A stretch of DNA of 64,000 bases from Salegentibacter sp. Hel_I_6 (GCF_000745315.1 NZ_JQNQ01000001.1:186001-250000), one strand, 5' to 3'; positions 33,066 to 42,443 are shown, counted from the first letter of the stretch. Notes: a model not told the origin generated them from the sequence alone. Numbers and translations: made by a program.

Positions 33066-36000
33066 TTACAGTCCCAACAGGGCTTCAATAACTATAATGG
33101 ATTGATTGTATTGATAAAGGGTGTTTAAGTACTCTGTCTGAATACTATTCGCTAAAGTGAGGTTCTGCAGGTATTGGGCATAAGAAACATTTCCGCTTCG
33201 AAAACTTTTTTCGGAGTTATCAATAATCAGTTCTGCTTGTGGCAGGGCCTCATTTTGATAGTAATTGAGAGTTCCTTGTAACTTGTAATATTCCTGTAGT
33301 AAATTCTGAAGTTCTCCCTCTAACTGGGTTTGGTTCAGTTCTATTTGAGATTGTGCAATATTCTCTTCAATTTTAGCCGCCTTTATCCTGGAACGATGCC
33401 CCCCCGGGAATATGGGGATAGCCACACCAACCTGAAAAAAGGAAAATCGATCACCGCTATCATATTGAATATCCTGGCCATCTATAAATTGATCCCCAAT
33501 AAAAGTTTGGCTGTTATACCCGAACATTAGGTCAGGTAAAACTTTATTTCTTTCCACGTTGGTCTCCCGTTTCCTTAACTCCAATTGTTGTTGAAAATAG
33601 AGGTATAAAGGGCTTTGTTTCACCGATTGGCTTTCAATAGTAAAATCTAACTCCATAGGAGTAAGTTCTGTATTCGTAACACTTATATTATCATTGGTGT
33701 TTAGCACCACCTGTAGTTGTTTTTTAGCGATCCTTAAATCGGCTTCATTTTGCTGAAGCCTGTTCCTTATTTGCATCGATTGCGTTGCCGAGGTCACACT
33801 TTCCAGTTTTGTGGATTCACCTGTTTTGTAGCGCATCGAGCTTGATCTGTCAAGATTGCTGTACAGACTATCCTGGCGCTGCAACAAACGTTCATTTTCT
33901 TTTAAATACAGGTATCTCAAATAGGCAGATTTAACATCTGCAACCAGTTCGTTTTCCTCTATAACCTTGAGTTGTTTACTGTTTTTGACTCTGGCTTTAG
34001 CCAGCTTGAACTGACTGGTATAAACCGTGGGGAAATTGATCCGCTGTGTAACTCCGTACAAATTATCCTTTATTGTCGGGGTATTGAATTCGCCGTTAGA
34101 ATAGGAGAACTCTGTTTTAGGGATGGTAATCGCTCCATATTTTCCTGTTTTTTCAACATCTATTTCATATTGGGCAATCTTAATGCGGTTATTATTTTCA
34201 ATTGCCATTTCAATAGCTTGTTCTAAGGAAATTTCACGTTCCTGAACCGGGTTTATTTCCTGTGCTTGCAATTGCATGGCCGGAAAGAATATTCCCCCAA
34301 TCACGAGTAAAGTGGTGGCTATTTTTCTTTTTCTGAAATTGAATTTGACTTTCCCTTCAGTAAAATATATATACAGGACCGGAAGCACGATTAGGGTTAA
34401 GGCCGTAGCCGTAATTAACCCACCTATTACCACAGTGGCCAATGGCCGTTGTACTTCGGCACCTGATGTATTAGAAAGCGCCATAGGAAGGAAACCAAGA
34501 GAAGCAACTGTAGCCGTCATTAATACCGGCCTTAAACGTACCCTGGTACCCTGAAGGACCCGCTCATATATATCACTAACGCCTTCTTTGTCGAGCCTGT
34601 TAAATTCTGCAATGAGTACAATACCATTCAGTACGGCTACACCAAACAGAGCGATAAAACCAACTCCCGCCGATATGCTAAAAGGCATTCCCCTAAGTAG
34701 TAAGGCAAAAACACCACCGATGGCAGATAAAGGTATAGCTGTAAAAATCAGCAGACTTTGCTTTATAGAGCCAAATGTAAAATATAATAAAATCAAAATA
34801 AGCAGCAGGGCTATTGGTAATGCTATTAATAGGCGTTGATTGGCTTCTTTTAAATTTTGGAATTGCCCCCCGTAGGTTACATAATAACCAGCAGGAAGAT
34901 CAATATTATCGCCAATGATAGATTTTATATCGTCAACAATACTTTGAACATCCCTATTCCTTACATTAAATCCAATAGTTACCCTCCTTTTTGCATTGTC
35001 CCTTTGGATTTGCACCGGGCCCGGTTGAAACGAAATATTAGCTAATTCGCTGAGAGGGATCTGTTGTCCTGCGGGAGTGCCTATAAATAAATTTTCCACA
35101 TCCCTGATATCACCACGACTTGCCTCTTCCAATCGTACCACCAAATCGAAACGTCTTTCCCCCTCGAATACCATTCCGGCAGCTTTACCTGCAAAACCGG
35201 TTTCTATGGCATTATTTATCGTTTCTACATTAAGTCCATATTGTGCTATTTTATCCCTGTTCAACTGTATTTGAATTTGAGGAAGTCCCGTAATTTCCTC
35301 CACGTATAGATCTTCAACACCTTCTACAGATTGAATTTTTCTCCCGACATTTCCTGCTAAATCAGAAAGAGTATTAAGATCTTCCCCATATATTTTAATA
35401 ACCACATCCTGCTTTGCACCAGTTAATAATTCATTAAAACGCATTTGAATAGGCTGTTGAAAACTAAATGTAGCATTGGGGATCACCGATAATGATGCCT
35501 GCATTTCTTCTATTAAGCCTTCTCGATCTTCGGCACTGGTCCATTCGTCCTTAGGACTCAAAATCACCATCATATCACCAGCCTCAATGGGCATAGGATC
35601 TGTAGGGATTTCCCCGGAACCTATTTTATTGACCACCTGGGTAACCTCATCTGGATACTGACTCAATAATATGGTTTGTGCTTTTTGAGATACATCTATC
35701 ATTTGATCTATAGAACTCCCCACAGGAACCCGTGTTTCAACGGCAAAATCCCCTTCATCCAACTGTGGGATAAACTCCCCTCCCATTCGGAAAAAAGCAA
35801 TTAAAGCCAGGGCAAATAGTCCCACCGCAATTCCAACAACCAATAATTTTGTATGGATGGCTTTTTCAATAATTGGTTGATATCCTCGTTGGAAAAAATC
35901 CATCATTTTATCGGAAAAGTTTCTTTTATGTTCTGTTTTTTTACTTAAAACCAAGGCAGACATCATAGGAACATAAGTAAGTGAAAGGATAAAAGCTCCT

Positions 36001-37466
36001 AAGATGGCAAAAGAAACGGTTTGGGCCATAGGATGGAACATTTTACCTGCAACACCTGTTAATGCCAGTATTGGCAGATAGACAATTAATATTATTATTT
36101 CTCCAAATGCAGCTGATGTTCTAATTTTACTGGCAGAATCAAATACTTCTGCATCCATTTGAGCTTGAGAAAGTTTTAGTACTCCCGGATATTTGCGTTT
36201 AGCTTTATTGATACCATGCATTACCGCTTCAACAATGATCACGGCACCATCCACAATAATTCCAAAATCTATTGCTCCAAGACTCATTAAATTACCCGAT
36301 ACCCCAAAAATGTTCATCATTGATATAGCGAACAGCATGGCTAGAGGGATAACAGACGCAACTACCAATCCTCCCCTTAAATTCCCAAGAAAAAGAACTA
36401 ATACAAAAATTACTATAAGTGCCCCTTCGGTAAGGTTCGTTGTTACCGTACTAATAGCACGGTCTACTAATTTCTTTCTATCCAGGTAGGGTTCAATAGT
36501 GACTCCTTCGGGCAGGGTTTCTTTAATTTGTTCAATTTTATCTTTTACATTATTGATTACCGCAGAAGAATTTGCCCCTTTAAGCATCATTACAATACCG
36601 GTTACTACTTCACCTTCGCCATTTCGTGTTGCAGCCCCATATCGCACCCCGTGCCCAAATTGTACTTTGGCCACATCCCTAACCAGTATTGGGGTTCCAC
36701 TACTTTCTTTAATTACTATTTTCTCAAGTTCTTGTAGGTTATTAACCAGACCTTCACTTCTGATAAAGAATGCATTTGGTCCTTTATCGATATAAGCCCC
36801 ACCGGTATTCTGGTTGTTTTTTTCAAGAGCGGTAAAAATTTCTTCAATAGTAATATCCATACTTTGAAGTTTATCGGGATCAATAGCTATTTCATATTGT
36901 TTAACGAACCCCCCAAAACCACTAACCTCTGCTACACCAGGGGTTCCTAAAAGTTGACGCTTGATAATCCAATCTTGAATTGTTCTCAATTCAGTTGCAT
37001 CATATTCGTCTTCATAACCTTCGTCTGGATGCACCACATATTGATAGATTTCCCCTAACCCAGTGGTTACGGGTGCCATCTCAGGTTTTCCAACACCCTG
37101 GGGTATCTCGTCTGCCGCAGCAGATAATCTTTCCTGAACCTGCTGTCTTGCCCAATAGAGGTCAGTATCTTCCTCAAATACTATAGTTACTATTGAAAGA
37201 CCAAATCGCGAGAAAGATCGCATTTCTTTTATTTCAGGTATACTTACCATAGTTTGTTCAACAGGAAAAGTTACCAGTTGCTCTACCTCCTGGGCTGCAA
37301 GGGTAGGAGAAACAGTAATGACCATTACCTGGTTATCTGTAATATCCGGTACGGCATCTATAGGCAACTTTGTAAGCGAATATGTTCCCCAGCCTATAAG
37401 GAACAGGGTTAGTATTCCGATAACCAGCTTGTTATTTATCGAAAACTGAATAATTTTATCTAACAT
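33066..37466 (-). CDS. CusA/CzcA heavy-metal RND pump fused to a TolC domain
   Basis: 1466 residues. Residues 1 to about 1035 are an HME-RND pump; helix 4 holds D-F-G-I-I-V-D-G-A-V-I-I-V-E, the classic divalent-metal-type relay. A basic patch and hydrophobic stretch at about 1044-1067 (R-K-R-K, ending L-Q-A-Q-E) look like an internal signal peptide. Residues from about 1070 are a TolC/OEP domain with two coiled-coil pairs. Such fusions are known in Bacteroidetes; cleavage at the internal signal could release the duct. Confidence 0.93.
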   Translation of the reverse strand: MLDKIIQFSINNKLVIGILTLFLIGWGTYSLTKLPIDAVPDITDNQVMVITVSPTLAAQEVEQLVTFPVEQTMVSIPEIKEMRSFSRFGLSIVTIVFEEDTDLYWARQQVQERLSAAADEIPQGVGKPEMAPVTTGLGEIYQYVVHPDEGYEDEYDATELRTIQDWIIKRQLLGTPGVAEVSGFGGFVKQYEIAIDPDKLQSMDITIEEIFTALEKNNQNTGGAYIDKGPNAFFIRSEGLVNNLQELEKIVIKESSGTPILVRDVAKVQFGHGVRYGAATRNGEGEVVTGIVMMLKGANSSAVINNVKDKIEQIKETLPEGVTIEPYLDRKKLVDRAISTVTTNLTEGALIVIFVLVLFLGNLRGGLVVASVIPLAMLFAISMMNIFGVSGNLMSLGAIDFGIIVDGAVIIVEAVMHGINKAKRKYPGVLKLSQAQMDAEVFDSASKIRTSAAFGEIIILIVYLPILALTGVAGKMFHPMAQTVSFAILGAFILSLTYVPMMSALVLSKKTEHKRNFSDKMMDFFQRGYQPIIEKAIHTKLLVVGIAVGLFALALIAFFRMGGEFIPQLDEGDFAVETRVPVGSSIDQMIDVSQKAQTILLSQYPDEVTQVVNKIGSGEIPTDPMPIEAGDMMVILSPKDEWTSAEDREGLIEEMQASLSVIPNATFSFQQPIQMRFNELLTGAKQDVVIKIYGEDLNTLSDLAGNVGRKIQSVEGVEDLYVEEITGLPQIQIQLNRDKIAQYGLNVETINNAIETGFAGKAAGMVFEGERRFDLVVRLEEASRGDIRDVENLFIGTPAGQQIPLSELANISFQPGPVQIQRDNAKRRVTIGFNVRNRDVQSIVDDIKSIIGDNIDLPAGYYVTYGGQFQNLKEANQRLLIALPIALLLILILLYFTFGSIKQSLLIFTAIPLSAIGGVFALLLRGMPFSISAGVGFIALFGVAVLNGIVLIAEFNRLDKEGVSDIYERVLQGTRVRLRPVLMTATVASLGFLPMALSNTSGAEVQRPLATVVIGGLITATALTLIVLPVLYIYFTEGKVKFNFRKRKIATTLLVIGGIFFPAMQLQAQEINPVQEREISLEQAIEMAIENNNRIKIAQYEIDVEKTGKYGAITIPKTEFSYSNGEFNTPTIKDNLYGVTQRINFPTVYTSQFKLAKARVKNSKQLKVIEENELVADVKSAYLRYLYLKENERLLQRQDSLYSNLDRSSSMRYKTGESTKLESVTSATQSMQIRNRLQQNEADLRIAKKQLQVVLNTNDNISVTNTELTPMELDFTIESQSVKQSPLYLYFQQQLELRKRETNVERNKVLPDLMFGYNSQTFIGDQFIDGQDIQYDSGDRFSFFQVGVAIPIFPGGHRSRIKAAKIEENIAQSQIELNQTQLEGELQNLLQEYYKLQGTLNYYQNEALPQAELIIDNSEKSFRSGNVSYAQYLQNLTLANSIQTEYLNTLYQYNQSIIVIEALLGL

Positions 37467-37618
37467 TATATACTACTATTTTAAAAGCTCGAGTTAAAAT
37501 TGAAAACATGAATACGCCCCTCCGCTGCTCAGAAAAAGAACATGAGGTTAAAAATTAATTTATTGAAGGGTATTCAAATGGAGGCTTATTCCGGGATTAG
37601 ACGGAAAATCCTGGTAAC

Positions 37619-37662
37619 AAAACTTTATTCAATGGGTTTGATCCATTTGATATAAAAGTTTT
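37619..37662 (-). promoter_or_regulatory. Long hairpin between the second RGPP leader and the pump gene
   Basis: AAAACTTTAT (37619-37628) pairs with ATAAAAGTTTT (37652-37662, one bulged base), and AATGG (37631-37635) with CCATT (37643-37647) inside. It lies in a 216-base intercistronic gap with no gene. It could be an attenuator or a processing site. Confidence 0.5.
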
Positions 37663-37682
37663 ATTAAAGTGAAAGGTGTTAA

Positions 37683-38084
37683 CTACGAGATAGGAGGGCC
37701 CCGAAGGGTATGAGATGATAATGTAGAAAAATATGGAATTAAAGGATAATCCCTAAAACGTTGCTTTTCAAAATTGCTATACCAAATGAATTGATCATCT
37801 ATATCAATTATTGCAGCAGAATTTTGAAGTAGTTGAATTTTGACATTCAGGTTTTTTTCGATCCCTTTTACATATTCAAAAGCTCTTTCATTTGAAGAAT
37901 GCTGAAAATGCTCAAAAATGTGACCTAATTCTGAATGTTTTTGATCTATATGTTGAGAAGCTATTATTGATTCCTGCGAAATAGCATTTTCTTTATTTTC
38001 TGCAAGATCATTATGGGGCACAATATCGTGACCTACCATGATGATGGCAGCAGTAAAGAACAATATATTTCTAATTAGTTTCAA
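37683..38084 (-). CDS. Operon-leading exported protein with C-terminal RGPP (second copy)
   Basis: 133 residues (TTG start; a later start is possible because ATG first appears at codon 16): hydrophobic N-terminus, H-D-I-V-P-H-N-D, a low-complexity middle with several His, and a C-terminus of T-L-R-G-P-P-I-S. Shares its size plan, position and R-G-P-P tail with 27561-27992 but little else. It leads the CusA-TolC operon. A promoter-like TATATTTG overlaps the TTG codon, so the start is uncertain. Confidence 0.62.
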   Translation of the reverse strand: MKLIRNILFFTAAIIMVGHDIVPHNDLAENKENAISQESIIASQHIDQKHSELGHIFEHFQHSSNERAFEYVKGIEKNLNVKIQLLQNSAAIIDIDDQFIWYSNFEKQRFRDYPLIPYFSTLSSHTLRGPPIS

Positions 38085-38186
38085 ATATATAGAGTCGAAA
38101 TTTTATTGACAATGCGAAAGTAATAATTATTTTTATTCTTTTTTTAGTTTACACTATATTTTCCTGAAATTCTATTCAGATAGAAA

Positions 38187-38233
38187 AATAAACCATAAGA
38201 ACCTTAGCTCCTATGGTTTATACTTCAACTAAT
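38187..38233 (-). repeat. 47-bp repeated hairpin element, copy 2
   Basis: Identical to 28039-28085. It begins 16 bases past the DsrE stop on the minus strand and is followed by a T-rich stretch on that strand, so it probably terminates the DsrE operon. Confidence 0.7.
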
Positions 38234-38248
38234 TAACTTACTGAATAT

Positions 38249-38671
38249 TTAGAGTTCTATACTCAAATAACCTTTCTTTTGTAGTTGAAAATCATGCAGA
38301 ATACCATTGTCCACCACTTCAAGTACCTCTGGGATATCTTCTTTATTCACTTTGAACTTTTTTAAGGAGAACCCACATACCACAATTTTTACGTGGGCTT
38401 TTTCAGCTTTTTCAATAAAGCTTTTCATCATTTCTTTATCTGTAAGTTCCTCTACGGTTTTTCCACAGATAATCGCCTGGAAATCCCCGAAACTCTCCCC
38501 ATCTTCTTCCGCCAGCGCCTCAGCAGTTAAAATAATTGGCTGAAGTTGGGGGATTTTTTTCGTAAGCACCACATAATTATGTGAGTGATGGTCCTGTGTG
38601 GATGTTTGTGCAATTAGAGCATTCGAAAATGCGAGTGTTAAAAGAAACACTCCTAAAATTAGCTTTTTCAT
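38249..38671 (-). CDS. Periplasmic DsrE-like protein (copy 1)
   Basis: 140 residues: signal peptide (1-21), then a DsrE/DsrF-like fold. Two conserved Cys are seen, A-I-I-C-G-K and V-V-C-G-F-S-L-K-K-F; the second lies where DsrE and TusD carry the sulfur-transfer Cys. A paralogue with the same blocks is at 51507-51923. Last gene of a three-gene operon with hypothetical PPP protein and DoxX. Confidence 0.75.
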   Translation of the reverse strand: MKKLILGVFLLTLAFSNALIAQTSTQDHHSHNYVVLTKKIPQLQPIILTAEALAEEDGESFGDFQAIICGKTVEELTDKEMMKSFIEKAEKAHVKIVVCGFSLKKFKVNKEDIPEVLEVVDNGILHDFQLQKKGYLSIEL

Positions 38672-38673
38672 AA

Positions 38674-39075
38674 TTATTGTTTTTTAAATGTTTGAATATC
38701 GTTTAATATAAAAAATAGAAGCCCTCCTAATATGGCTATATTTTTAAAAAGAGGACCTAAAGTGTGAATCTGTCCTACCTGGACGGTTAAAGTAATTGGA
38801 ATTATCACTGCCGCCAGGGCTACTGCTGCCCATCGGGTTTTATAGCCGATAAGCAAGCAAAATCCAGCGATCATCATTACAATTCCCGATATGACCACCA
38901 AATATTCAGGATTACCAAAGAAGTAGGCAATGCCTTTAAACCTCGCCTGATCAATCCGATTTAGCGTTTTTTCCAGATTCAAAATATGATTAAAACTCGC
39001 TACTAAAAATATTCCGCTAAGTAAAATGCGAAATAGCTGTACCGATCTGTAGGATACAGAAATAGTTGCTTTCAT
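38674..39075 (-). CDS. DoxX-family membrane protein (copy 1)
   Basis: 133 residues, four helices, with G-Y-K-T-R-W-A-A and the V-Q-V-G-Q-I-H-T-L-G-P-L-F-K-N-I-A block of the DoxX family. DoxX/DoxD relatives include a thiosulfate:quinone oxidoreductase subunit, so the sulfur setting fits. It ends 3 bases before the DsrE start. A close paralogue is at 51925-52329. Confidence 0.8.
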   Translation of the reverse strand: MKATISVSYRSVQLFRILLSGIFLVASFNHILNLEKTLNRIDQARFKGIAYFFGNPEYLVVISGIVMMIAGFCLLIGYKTRWAAVALAAVIIPITLTVQVGQIHTLGPLFKNIAILGGLLFFILNDIQTFKKQ

Positions 39076-39140
39076 ATAATTCAATAAAATTTAGGAATAA
39101 TTAAGGCTGAAAAATATATTTTTCCAAACCATTTTAAATC

Positions 39141-39503
39141 CTATGAGATTAATGAATTTTTGGGAGGCGGATATAATTTTCTGGGATGAACGCTTATAAC
39201 TAATGGCCTAACATAAACAAATTCCCTAAGATTCTGATCTTGAATTTCAGGAATTTCAATTTCATCTGTAGACTGATAATTATTTGAACAGATCCTGGCT
39301 AGTTTCAATAATTGTATTGGAGAAGAGGTTCCAAAATGGTCACCGTTTTCCTGAAGATTATTATTTTTTCTTTCACAGAAAGGATTTAGCAGGATTACCT
39401 GATTAGTATCCAGTATAAAACTGAAAATATCAGAATCTACCGTGATAAGTTTTCCTGAAAAAATTATCATCAGTAATATCGCTATAGATTGTTTTATTAT
39501 CAT
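39141..39503 (-). CDS. Operon-leading short exported protein with PPP tail (copy 1)
   Basis: 120 residues: signal-like N-terminus with G-K-L-I-T-V-D, then N-P-F-C-E-R-K, a second Cys, and a C-terminus Y-P-P-P-K-N-S-L-I-S. The paralogue at 52403-52762 shares G-K-L-x-x-V-D, N-P-Y-C-E-K-K, the second Cys and a P-P-P-K tail. No known family. First gene of the operon with DoxX and DsrE; its transcript would start within a few bases of the ATG. Confidence 0.7.
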   Translation of the reverse strand: MIIKQSIAILLMIIFSGKLITVDSDIFSFILDTNQVILLNPFCERKNNNLQENGDHFGTSSPIQLLKLARICSNNYQSTDEIEIPEIQDQNLREFVYVRPLVISVHPRKLYPPPKNSLIS

Positions 39504-39511
39504 AGATTATT

Positions 39512-39556
39512 CAAATGTATGAGAATTAAATACCACTCCATGTAACCTTTGTTACA
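39512..39556 (-). promoter_or_regulatory. Crp/Fnr-type site and promoter for the PPP-DoxX-DsrE operon
   Basis: Perfect palindrome TGTAACCTTTGTTACA (39541-39556); on the minus strand TACATTTG lies at 39519-39512. The distance from palindrome centre to the first base of the -7 box is 29.5, which puts the regulator near -41.5, the class II activator position. Confidence 0.8.
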
Positions 39557-39576
39557 CTGAAAATTTAACATATTTA

Positions 39577-39620
39577 TGTAACAATCGTTACGTTAAGGGT
39601 TTTTTATCTTCTTATTTTTA
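39577..39620 (+). promoter_or_regulatory. Crp/Fnr-type site and promoter for the DUF302 gene
   Basis: TGTAACAATCGTTACG (39577-39592), one mismatch from a perfect palindrome. A -7-like TATTTTTA lies at 39613-39620, 28.5 bases from the centre (one less than the other copies). Drives the + strand. Confidence 0.65.
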
Positions 39621-39643
39621 CAATGAATTAAAAAATATGAGCT

Positions 39644-40030
39644 ATGGAGTATTATTTTAACAAGAAAATTACGGGAGAATTTGAAGAAGTAATCAAAAAA
39701 GTTACTGATGAACTGGAAAAAGAAGGTTTTGGGGTATTAACAGAAATAAATGTCACCGAAACCCTTAAGAAAAAACTGGATATCGATTTTAAAAAGTATC
39801 GTATTCTGGGAGCCTGCAATGCCCCTTATGCCCACCAAGCATTGAAAGCAGAAGATAAGATTGGCACCATGTTACCTTGTAATGTAATTGTCCAGGAAAT
39901 GGAAAACGGAAAAATTGAAGTCGCTGCGGTAAATCCAATGGCATCTATGCAGGCGGTAAAAAACAAAAACTTGGAACAGGTCGCCACAGAAATTGGAGAT
40001 AAGTTAAAGCAAGTAATAGCCAGGCTATAA
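39644..40030 (+). CDS. DUF302 protein
   Basis: 128 residues of the DUF302 family (F-G-V-L-T-E-I-N-V, L-G-A-C-N-A-P-Y-A, M-L-P-C-N-V-I-V). No signal peptide is seen. DUF302 genes are common near sulfur and metal genes, but no activity is settled. Nearly identical in length and blocks to the copy at 61489-61875. Divergent from the PPP-DoxX-DsrE operon. Confidence 0.85.
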   Translation: MEYYFNKKITGEFEEVIKKVTDELEKEGFGVLTEINVTETLKKKLDIDFKKYRILGACNAPYAHQALKAEDKIGTMLPCNVIVQEMENGKIEVAAVNPMASMQAVKNKNLEQVATEIGDKLKQVIARL

Positions 40031-40048
40031 TTTTTCAATTATACAAAG

Positions 40049-40516
40049 ATGGATAGAAAAAATCCAGCCAAAAAGAAAGGGATTGAAAACCAGAATTATA
40101 CTGAAAGCCAGCATACCGCTTATTGTATAAGTCAGCGGTATGGTTCCCAGCCATTTGCTGAAATTTTAGATAACGTAAAGGGAGCATTAAAAAGAAGGGG
40201 ATTTGATATTCTTTTTGAATTAAACCTAAAAGATTATTTAAAAGACCACTTAAAAGATATGCCCTCACAGGTTATACTATCGGTTTGTAATTCGGAGACG
40301 GCTTCCAGTGCAATTTCAAAAGATCCACAAACCGGTATTTTTCTGCCTTGTTCTGTAACTGTAAAAGAAGTTGAACAGTGAAATATAGAAGTTTCCATTG
40401 AGGATACTGGTATTACCTGGTCCCCGTCTAAGGAACTAACCCAAATTGCAAAAAAAACTACTGAAACCTTAAAGGAGATTTTATCCGAGGCTGAACAGCC
40501 GGGAATGAAATTATGA
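40049..40516 (+). pseudogene. Second DUF302 gene broken by an in-frame TGA
   Basis: 110 codons of a DUF302 protein (V-C-N-S-E-T-A-S-S-A, F-L-P-C-S-V-T-V) end at TGA 40379-40381, but 44 further codons in the same frame continue the family (N-I-E-V-S-I-E-D, then helix to A-E-Q-P-G-M-K-L) and stop at 40514-40516. In the paralogue the position is Gly, so GGA-to-TGA is the simple explanation. Read-through cannot be excluded. Confidence 0.7.
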
Positions 40517-40582
40517 ACTATGACTCTGAATTAATAAATTTTAAGTATTGTGAAAGTTTAATTTCTGTATTCAGTAGATATT

Positions 40583-41270
40583 TTAAAAGTTATAGTTCAA
40601 TATAAAATCTACATGAAATAAATCTGTTTTATTCAGGTAAAAATTAGGATTGTTAGGAAAATCCCCATTTGCAAATTTGGTCACAAACAAGAGTTCCGGT
40701 TTTAAGTTTTTCAATTGCTTAACTAAGAAAAATAAATCAAGATTTATCTGGGTATAATCAGGTACCGCATATATGTTTGCTTCAGTATCCAGAACAGATG
40801 GCTTCCACTGATGGCCTATACTAAGGATTGTTTGACTTGTAGATCCATGATCCCTTAAAATATCTACTGAATACATAATTAAGGCATGATTATCTGCAGA
40901 GCCTTCACTCCGCTCCCTCTTCTGAAAACTGAATAAAATATCTCTACCCCATTCTCGTGGAAAAATAAACTGAGTAAGGGGAGTTTTTTGTCATTTTACT
41001 TTTACTCCAAGGATATCCGAGGAATTAGCTGGATTTCCGGTCCAGTCCCTGCCCACGGCATACGTACCTATGCTTTCTCCAATACATAAAATTCCCCGTA
41101 GACCTAGGCGCCACCGCATTAAATATTCCTGTCCGGAAAAAGATGTTATCATCAGCTTCAAATTGATAACGTATTCCTTGGACTCGAAATCATTCTCCTT
41201 TCTTCAGAGTTTACCAATGGCCTTTATTAGAAATATTCATATGATAAGATCGTAATTGACCACTGAGTAT
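40583..41270 (-). pseudogene. Decayed outer-membrane porin-like gene
   Basis: The last 97 codons form an open frame with C-terminal beta-barrel strands (ending H-V-D-F-I-L-N-Y-N-F). Upstream, coherent protein sequence (for example F-P-R-E-W-G-R-D-I-L-F-S-F, W-T-G-N-P-A-N-S-S-D, R-T-G-I-F-N-A-V-A-P) continues through stop codons and at least one frame change to about 41270. This looks like an OprD/carbohydrate-porin-type gene in ruins directly downstream of tsdA. Confidence 0.6.
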
Positions 41271-41357
41271 ACTACGGCTTTTTCTTCTTTAACTTCCTGG
41301 AAAATTAAAACTTGTGGTATAAGAAAGCTATTAGTTTTGAAGAAGAAATTATTATTG

Positions 41358-42389
41358 TCATTTGCTTTTTGTTATACCGTATTCCAATTTGTAATATTTA
41401 ATAATAGTTGGAAAGGGTCCGTTTTTATGTTGATCTGCTAAAAAATCGTCTGCCCAAGGGCCGTACGGGGTTGAAACTGGTTTTAATTTTAAATCTGGAT
41501 AATCCTTTTCCAGATTACTTTTTCGAGGGCGCTCAAAACTATTGATGTACCCAGCCAAATGGTAGGCCTCTTCATCGGTTAATTTTGGATTATCCCATGT
41601 TGCCTGTCCGAATGGCATATTCCCCTTGATAAATTGGGCGGCGGTAATTACCCGATGCATCCCTGCTCCGTTATTATAACTGTCTGCCCCCCAAAGAGGT
41701 GGATATTTATACCCCTTGGTAGAATCTGTAAAACGTTGCCCCTTTCCATTTTCACCATGGCAAACGGTACATTCTTTAGAAAATAATGCTTTTCCTTTTT
41801 CCAGATCAACCGCAACTTCAGGAATGGAAATTTTAGGAAAACCTTTAAATTCTTTTTCTCTTTCCTTTGGCAAACCTTCACCCAGCCATTCCATATAAGC
41901 TACAATCGATTTCATTTCCCTGGATAGAACACGGAGTTTATCCCCATCCATACTACGTTGCATGCAGCCGTTGATCCTGTCTTCAATGGTTCCTTCACTA
42001 TTTGATCTTCCCCGGAATTGTGGAAAACGATCCGTAACTCCTATCCATGATGCTGATCCCACCTGTGTACCTGCTTTCAAATGGCAATTTACACAAGCCA
42101 GGTTATTTCCTGCATAACGCATATCAGGATCTTCGGCCATAGGCCCCATGTACTTCGGTGATTCTGCAATAAGTTGATAGCCATATTTTACATCCGATGG
42201 CATAAAACCTGAGGCTAATTCTGCTTCTATATCTTTGGGTTTCCAGTCTTTCGCAGAAATTTCAGTTTTAACAAATAAAGAAGGATTAAATTCAAATAGT
42301 AATACGCCCGAGAACAATACAACTATAAGTACAATTAAGGAACAAAAAAAATAAGCAATGGATTTTATTAAAGATCTAAAATCCTTCAT
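41358..42389 (-). CDS. tsdA: Thiosulfate dehydrogenase TsdA (di-haem cytochrome c)
   Basis: 343 residues: an N-terminal membrane anchor (about 13-33) and two c-type haem sites, C-V-N-C-H (Cys99-His103) and C-T-V-C-H (Cys207-His211). Between them I-N-G-C-M-Q-R-S-M-D-G carries Cys142, matching the unusual Cys axial haem ligand of TsdA. The enzyme oxidises thiosulfate to tetrathionate (or the reverse). It has its own Crp/Fnr-type promoter, shared with the divergent metallophosphoesterase gene. Confidence 0.92.
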   Translation of the reverse strand: MKDFRSLIKSIAYFFCSLIVLIVVLFSGVLLFEFNPSLFVKTEISAKDWKPKDIEAELASGFMPSDVKYGYQLIAESPKYMGPMAEDPDMRYAGNNLACVNCHLKAGTQVGSASWIGVTDRFPQFRGRSNSEGTIEDRINGCMQRSMDGDKLRVLSREMKSIVAYMEWLGEGLPKEREKEFKGFPKISIPEVAVDLEKGKALFSKECTVCHGENGKGQRFTDSTKGYKYPPLWGADSYNNGAGMHRVITAAQFIKGNMPFGQATWDNPKLTDEEAYHLAGYINSFERPRKSNLEKDYPDLKLKPVSTPYGPWADDFLADQHKNGPFPTIIKYYKLEYGITKSK

Positions 42390-42443
42390 ATTGAAATATT
42401 TAAATCACTCAATTTAAATTACTTTTGAGAATATTATGGTTTT

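Noticed and set aside
38039..38092. Promoter for the second RGPP leader (TATATTTG with TTG 20 bases upstream)
   Set aside because: The -7 box overlaps the only early start codon (TTG 38084), so promoter and start cannot both be right; left as a note in the gene entry.
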